Part shown: positions 59,284 through 64,000 of the stretch, piece by piece
How the letters are laid out: every line of letters starts with the position of its first letter
Numbering within the stretch: position 1 is the stretch's first letter
Program-made: the position numbers and the translations under genes
The notes under the pieces: model-generated
The model's input: the letters and a program-made list of their open reading frames with translations, nothing else
Database searches by the model: none
Told to the model about the DNA's origin: nothing
NCBI GenBank assembly: GCA_016707685.1
Contig: JADJHE010000016.1
Coordinates: forward strand, 38,164 to 102,163
Length of the DNA stretch: 64,000 nt
Source of the DNA: Bacteroidota bacterium
GTDB lineage: Bacteria; Bacteroidota; Bacteroidia; 2-12-FULL-35-15
Direction: 5' to 3'

Positions 59284-60331
59284 ATGAATATCAAAAAGAG
59301 TTTATTAATTATTTTATTCACGGTCAATTCAATATTGGCCTTTTCCCAGTTTACAGTAAATGCAGGAAATGATAAGATGCTGTGTCCAGGAGAAAACTAT
59401 ACCCTTGGAGGTATTCCAGCTGCTACTGGTGGTTTAGCTCCTTATACTTACTCTTGGTCGCCAAACATCGCTTTAAGTAGCACTAGCGTTAATCCAACTT
59501 GTACTTCTACTGGTTGTAGAATATACCTAACCGTTGTTGATGATAGGGTGCTGTTAAAACAGATAAGTAATTTTTTATATCAATAATATTTATTTTACGG
59601 ATGCAGGGAAGGATACAAGCATTTGCGAAAATAGTTCTGCCGTTATTGGGAACACTCTAAACATTAATTATCCAGGTATTACGTACACTTGGTCACCTTC
59701 ATTAACCTTAAATAATGCTACCGCTCCTCGTCCACTTTCAACACCAGGAGTAACTACTACTACCTATACGCTTACCATTACTTCATCTGGCTGCCCTAAT
59801 AAAATCGACCAAGTAACAGTGAATGTAATTCCAACTCCAGACATTGATGCTGGCCCTGATTTCACAATATATGAAGGAGAAAATGTTACCTTGCAAGGTA
59901 GCGGTGCAAATTTTTATGTTTGGAATCCGCAAAATACACTTACCTACCCTTACACAGCAAATCCTGATGCAGAGCCAATTACAACCACAACTTACACTGT
60001 TTCGGGAGCTGATCCAAGTAAAAAATGCTATAATTCTGATACTGTTCGAGTTACTGTTATAAAGAGTGATGAAATAGAAGTATACAATACAATTACACCT
60101 AATGGAGACGGAAACAATGATGTTTGGTATATTGGTAACATTTATAAATATCCAAACTCAGTTTTAGAATTATACAACCGATACGGAAAATTAGTTTACA
60201 GAACAAGTCCTTATGTAAATGATTTCGGAGGAACAGTATCTGGTCAAGAGTTTCCTGCTGCCACTTACTTATGAAATTAATTTAGGAGATGGAAAAGGTA
60301 AAAAAATGGAACGTTAACAATTGTTAGATAA
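59284..60331 (+). CDS. T9SS type B cargo protein with PKD-like domains (frameshifted)
   Basis: About 345 residues. Signal peptide (SLLIILFTVNSILAFSQ). PKD/immunoglobulin-like units follow: NAGNDKMLCPGENYTLGG..YTYSWSPNI, ITYTWSPSLTLNNATAPRP, and IDAGPDFTIYEGENVTLQG. The C-terminal ~85 residues are a type B sorting domain (YNTITPNGDGNNDVW, LELYNRYGKLVYR). Indels near 59545 and 60270 and in the A-run near 60300 interrupt it; after correction it ends LTIVR at 60331. It is followed 7 nt later by a PorP/SprF gene, the usual arrangement for a surface-displayed cargo protein and its outer-membrane partner. Confidence 0.82.
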
Positions 60332-60337
60332 GTTGAG

Positions 60338-61250
60338 ATGAAAAAATTAGCGTTAACATTACTCATTACATTTTCATTCTTGAGCATAAATGCTCAACAA
60401 ATGCCCTATTATACTCAAAATAAAAGCAATGCATTTATGATTAATCCAGCAATTGCAGGTACCAAAAGGCTTGTTGATGCACGCATGAATTATCGTATGC
60501 AATGGGTTGGATACGATGATGCTCCAAGAACATATTCTCTTGGACTTCATTCTCGTTTTTACAAAGGGAAAATGGGTGCAGGAATGTACTTAATGCAAGA
60601 CAATGTTGGTCCGGCCAAACAAATGAATTTAGGTGCTGCGTATGCTTTTCATATTCGTTTTCCAGATGTAGAACTTTCTGCTGGATTAGCGGGTAATTTC
60701 ACTAAGTATTCATTGATAGGTGATAAAATGTTTTTACACCACCGTCAAGATCCATCTATTGACCAAACGCTTACGAATAGCACATGGGCAACAGATGCTA
60801 GCGCTGGCATCTATTTATATAACGACCGTTTTCATATTGGTTTAAGTGGGATGCATGTTTTACAATCAACGGCAGAATTCTACAAAGCCGACACAACTAA
60901 AAACAAAAGCTGATTAAATATGCTACACATGCAAATTTCACCTTAGGCTATAATTATTCGCAAAACCCTGATTTTGTTTTTGAAAGTACACTTTATGGAA
61001 ATTACGTTGCTGGGGCTCCATTAATGCTCGACTATACACTTCGATTACACTACCGAGAAATGATGTTTGCAGGGTTTTCGCTACGCTTAAGAGATGCTGT
61101 AGCAATTCATGTTGGAGCAACTATCATGGAAGATTTCCAAGTAAGCTATTCATACGATATTTTTTAATTGGAAAAATGCGAAACTATAGTAGTGGTCCGC
61201 ATGAAATAATGCTAGCTTTTAGCTCCTCCATCTTTAAACAGAAAAAGGAA
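60338..61250 (+). CDS. PorP/SprF-family T9SS outer membrane protein (frameshifted)
   Basis: About 300 residues with a signal peptide (LALTLLITFSFLSINAQ). QMPYYTQNKSNAFMINPAIAG is the family's opening motif; the middle beta-strands (MGAGMYLMQDNVGPAKQMNLGAAYAFH, LSAGLAGNFTKYSL) and the later NYSSGPHEIMLAF are typical of PorP/SprF. Members attach to the outer membrane and are required for secretion or surface display of the linked cargo protein. Indels at 60910 and 61160 break the frame and the exact stop is unclear: the corrected frame could run to 61325, overlapping bioD. The span given is approximate. Confidence 0.8.
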
Positions 61251-61287
61251 GATCAAGTGATAAATTTTACACCAGCGTTACGGCTAT

Positions 61288-61897
61288 TTATTTTAAATAT
61301 TCAAATGCTTTCGCATAACGACTAATAACACTCTTATCTAAATCCGTTTCTTTATTTATTCTACCAAGCAATTTTAATTTTGTAGTATCCAGAATTATAT
61401 CTTCAGATAATTGATGAGGTGGACCATTGAATATTAATCCTAAAATATTAATACCTCTGCTCTTTAAAGCTTCAACAGATAATAAAGTATGATTGATGCT
61501 CCCTAAATAATTCTGTACAACCAATATCACTTCGCCATCAAACTTCGTAATCATATCAATCATAAATTCGGAACGATTCAACTGGAACCATTAAACCTCC
61601 TGCCCCTCAATAAATAAGGTATTGTCCGTTTTAGGTAAATTGATGTTTGACAATAAAATTTCGGTTTGTTCTAATTCTGCAGGCATGTGGACTCATGTAT
61701 TGCTTTAAACAATAGCTTCGGGATGAAATTTGCTTTCTGGATTAGAAACCCATTTTTGAACTTTTGCTGTCGGTTGAGAAAAATGAACCCGTTTGAACAG
61801 GCTTCCAATAATCTGCTTTTAATGCTTCTACTAGTATTGAAGATACTAATGTTTTTCCTACATCTGTTCCTATTCCTGTAACAAATATTTTTCTCAT
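61288..61897 (-). CDS. bioD: Dethiobiotin synthase BioD (frameshifted)
   Basis: About 205 residues. Makes dethiobiotin from diaminopelargonate, CO2 and ATP. The P-loop is GIGTDVGKT near residue 8, followed by YWKPVQTG; GAGGLMVPV (restored) is the second nucleotide/substrate block, and LVVQNYLGSINHTLLSVEAL matches the usual LVxxxxLGxINHTLL. Indels near 61600, 61675 and 61745-61775 disturb the N-terminal half. Its ATG overlaps the bioF stop (ATGA), so the two are coupled. Confidence 0.88.
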
Positions 61898-62895
61898 AAA
61901 TTTTTAGTTCGAAGGGTTAAACGAAAAGAAACCCTTTTTTTATTTGAGTCAAAGCAGTTTACATTTATATTTTTAACTTTTATTGTTGGTAAATGCTCTG
62001 CCAATACTTGAATAACACGGTCAATCTCTAATCAATGAATTCAGATGCACTATTTCCGACTCTGAATTTAGCAATAATTGATACGCCTGATTAATTGCAA
62101 CTAAACTGTGCAAGGGTAATGCTGTGGTATAAATAAAAGAACGTGCATAATTGATGAGGTAATTTCTTAATAAGTCACTTCCTAATATAATTGCACCATG
62201 GCAACCCAATGCTTTTCCAAAGGTGTGCACTCGTGCAAACACCTCTTTCTCTAAGGATAATTCTTGCACGACCCATTCCCTAATTGGGTAATACCAGTTG
62301 CATGGGCTTCATCCACAATTAAATTTGCATTGTATTTTTTACAGAGGCTTACAATATCTACCAATGGAGCATCATCTCCATCCATTGAATAAATACTTTC
62401 AACCGCAACATAAATAACACCTGTAGCTTGTTTTAATCGCTCTTCCAAATGAACAAGGTCGTTGTGTTTAAAAAGAAAAGTAGATGCCTGCGACATTTTC
62501 ATACCATCATGTACAGAAGCATGGATTAATTCATCATAAATAATTGTATGCCCTTTTTGACCCAATGAAGCAAATAAACCCACATTGGCATCATATCCCG
62601 AATTAAAAATTAATCCAGCATCCGCAGTATGATAGTTGGCAATTTTTGCTTCTAAGAGTTCAGCATAAAAGTATTTCCTGCTAATAAACGAGAACCTCCC
62701 GATCCATTATTAAAATGGCTTAATGATTGAAATTCTGATTCAATCATTGATTTTAATTAGTTGATTTCGAAAACCTAAATAATCATTACTGCAAAAATCA
62801 ATCATCGTATCATTCACGAATAGCTTACGAAAAGCATTTTGTGCTTCGCGTTTTTCAAGTGATTCTTTTATAAACTGATTTGCAGAAAATTCCAT
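61894..62895 (-). CDS. bioF: 8-amino-7-oxononanoate synthase-like BioF (frameshifted, short C-terminus)
   Basis: About 334 codons of the PLP-dependent alpha-oxoamine synthase family. MIDFCSNDYLGF opens it, then GSGGSRLLAGN, the active-site region LIVDEAHATGITQLGN and the PLP lysine in TFGKALGCHGA. It condenses pimeloyl-ACP with alanine in biotin synthesis. The frame is broken near 62265, 62585-62685, 62740 and 62030. The C-terminus is shorter than usual: VLAEHLPTIKVKNINV leads quickly to KKRVSFRLTLRTKN, lacking about 20-40 residues including the SPTV region. Its stop overlaps the bioD start. Confidence 0.85.
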
Positions 62896-62975
62896 GTTGG
62901 CATTTTATTTTGTAAAATAAAAAAACAAACCAATACAATTGCTTCGTTTATATTTTATTCGGATAAACATTCCTA

Positions 62976-64000
62976 TTAAGCAGTTGTTACTTCTTTAACT
63001 ACAGGCTGTTTTGCTCCTTTAAAAGCTTTTCGAGGAGTTAAACCAAACAACTTAAACATTTCCATATCCTCATTAAAATCAGGATTTGGGGTCGTTAATA
63101 ATTTATCTCCATAAAAATAAGTTTGCACCAGCTAAGAAACACAATGCTTGACCTTCTAAACTCATTTGAGTTCTACCAGCAGATAAACGTACTACCGTTT
63201 TAGGCATTACAATTCTTGTTGTAGCAATCATTCGTACCATATCCCAAATTGGAACTAATGGTTGATCTTCCTAAAGAATGTTCGCTACAGGTACCAAAGC
63301 ATTGATAGGCACCGATTCTGGTGGAGGTGTCATTGATGATAGTGTCAATAACATTTTAACGCGATCTTCAATACTCTCTCCCATACCGATGATTCCTCCT
63401 GAACAAACAGAAACTTTCGCTTTACGCACATTTTTGATTGTATCTAAACGGTCATCGTAATTACGCGTGGTAATGATTTTCTTATAACTCTCTTCAGAAG
63501 TATCAAGATTGTGATTGTATGCATATAAACCTGCATCAGCAAGCTTTTGAGCTTGACTTTCAGTTAGCATCCCTAAGGTACAGCATACTTCCATACCTTT
63601 TGAATTAACCACTTTTACCATTTCTAAAACGCGATCAAAATCTCTATTGTCGCGCACTTCACGCCAAGCGGCTCCCATACACAAGCGTGATGCTCCACCT
63701 TCTTTTGCTTTATCAGCTGCATCACTAACTTCATTTACCGTCATTAATTTATGCACTTCAATTCCTGTGTTATAACGAGCTGCTTGAGGACAATAGCTAC
63801 AATCTTCGGCACAACCACCTGTTTTTATTGATAATAATGAGCTTACTTGTACCTCATTCGCTTCATTAAATTCGCGATGAATGCTTTGTGCTTTAAATAC
63901 TAATTCCAATAAAGGAGTATTATAAACATTCAAAATCTCATCAACAGTCCAATTATTTTTATTGTAGTCACATAGTTCTTTATCAATAATACAAATATAA
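62976..64000 (-). CDS. bioB: Biotin synthase BioB (frameshifted, 5' end beyond window)
   Basis: At least 340 residues. Radical-SAM enzyme that inserts sulfur into dethiobiotin. The SAM cluster motif is GGCAEDCSYCPQ near residue 60 of the visible part; MGAAWREVRD, VCCTLGM, YNHNLDTSEE, SGGIIGMGE and the late RLSAGRTQMS and LLTTPNPDFNED follow. Indels near 63270 and 63115 break the frame; the stop is at 62976. The reading frame remains open to the right edge without a convincing ATG (NNWTVDEILNVYNTPLLELV), so the start is outside the window or obscured by an indel. It heads bioB-bioF-bioD; bioA is not in view. Confidence 0.9.

Noticed and set aside
1..64000. CRISPR array, IS element, prophage, tRNA or rRNA
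   Set aside because: No regularly spaced repeats, transposase, integrase, phage structural genes or tRNA/rRNA sequences were seen.

Overview
The window is an AT-rich stretch of a Bacteroidota chromosome (Flavobacteriales/Sphingobacteriales/Chitinophagales-like; not resolvable further by eye). The evidence is a type IX secretion system (T9SS) PorE-like protein, a PorP/SprF protein and seven T9SS cargo proteins with type A or type B C-terminal sorting domains; a fused LpxC-FabZ; DUF4295 next to L33; a BshC bacillithiol enzyme; and promoters of the TAnnTTTG kind. I count about 58 protein genes. I see no tRNA, rRNA, CRISPR array, insertion sequence, prophage or plasmid gene.

Layout. 1-4.2 kb: an HTH regulator, then an oxidative-stress block in which oxyR (+) diverges from dps, a peroxiredoxin and an AhpD-like gene (-), followed by an exported rhodanese. 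4.2-6.6 kb: exported MORN-like protein coupled to an S41 peptidase-like protein. 6.6-10.9 kb (-): bshC, queE and a PorE-like lipoprotein. 10.9-14.7 kb: NUDIX hydrolase, SiaC-like protein, rimO, a GxxExxY protein and ftsY. 14.7-17 kb (-): DUF4295, rpmG, secreted aminopeptidase P and rpmB. 17-21.2 kb (-): an O-acyltransferase (MBOAT) with two SGNH hydrolases, a likely polymer O-acetylation operon. 21.2-27 kb (-): membrane protein, lipoprotein hydrolase, dnaE and a deoxynucleoside kinase. 27-33 kb (+): M16 homologue without the zinc motif, then two T9SS cargo genes. 33-37.7 kb (+): hutI-hutG, an ABC-2 permease and a Ppx/GppA phosphatase. 37.7-44.3 kb (-): ABC ATPase, lpxA, lpxC-fabZ, a flippase-like membrane protein and lon. 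44.3-49 kb: YgjV-like protein, rnz, a T9SS cargo protein, STAS protein, a barrel protein, pyrB and pyrR. 49-54.7 kb: secreted M43-type protease, rpsA and a DUF2779 nuclease. 54.9-61.3 kb (+): two [small secreted protein + large T9SS cargo] modules, then a type B cargo protein followed by PorP/SprF. 61.3-64 kb (-): bioB-bioF-bioD, with bioB running off the right edge.

Sequence quality. About 29 of the 58 genes carry one or more frameshifts, usually one base in a homopolymer, including genes normally essential (lpxA, lpxC-fabZ, rimO) and lon. The reading frame resumes with a conserved sequence each time. This points to uncorrected indels in the assembly rather than decay, so I annotate these as single CDSs over their full span. 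Breaks are absent from 17.0-27.0 kb and dense after 46.7 kb.

The strongest leads are a perfect E. coli-type OxyR site next to an OxyR with Cys199/Cys208; the duplicated secreted-protein module at 54.9-59.1 kb; the iron-sulfur-type nuclease fused to a DEDD exonuclease (53.2-54.7 kb); the MBOAT/two-SGNH operon; and an aminopeptidase gene lodged inside the L28-L33 ribosomal cluster. None is proven to be a new system.
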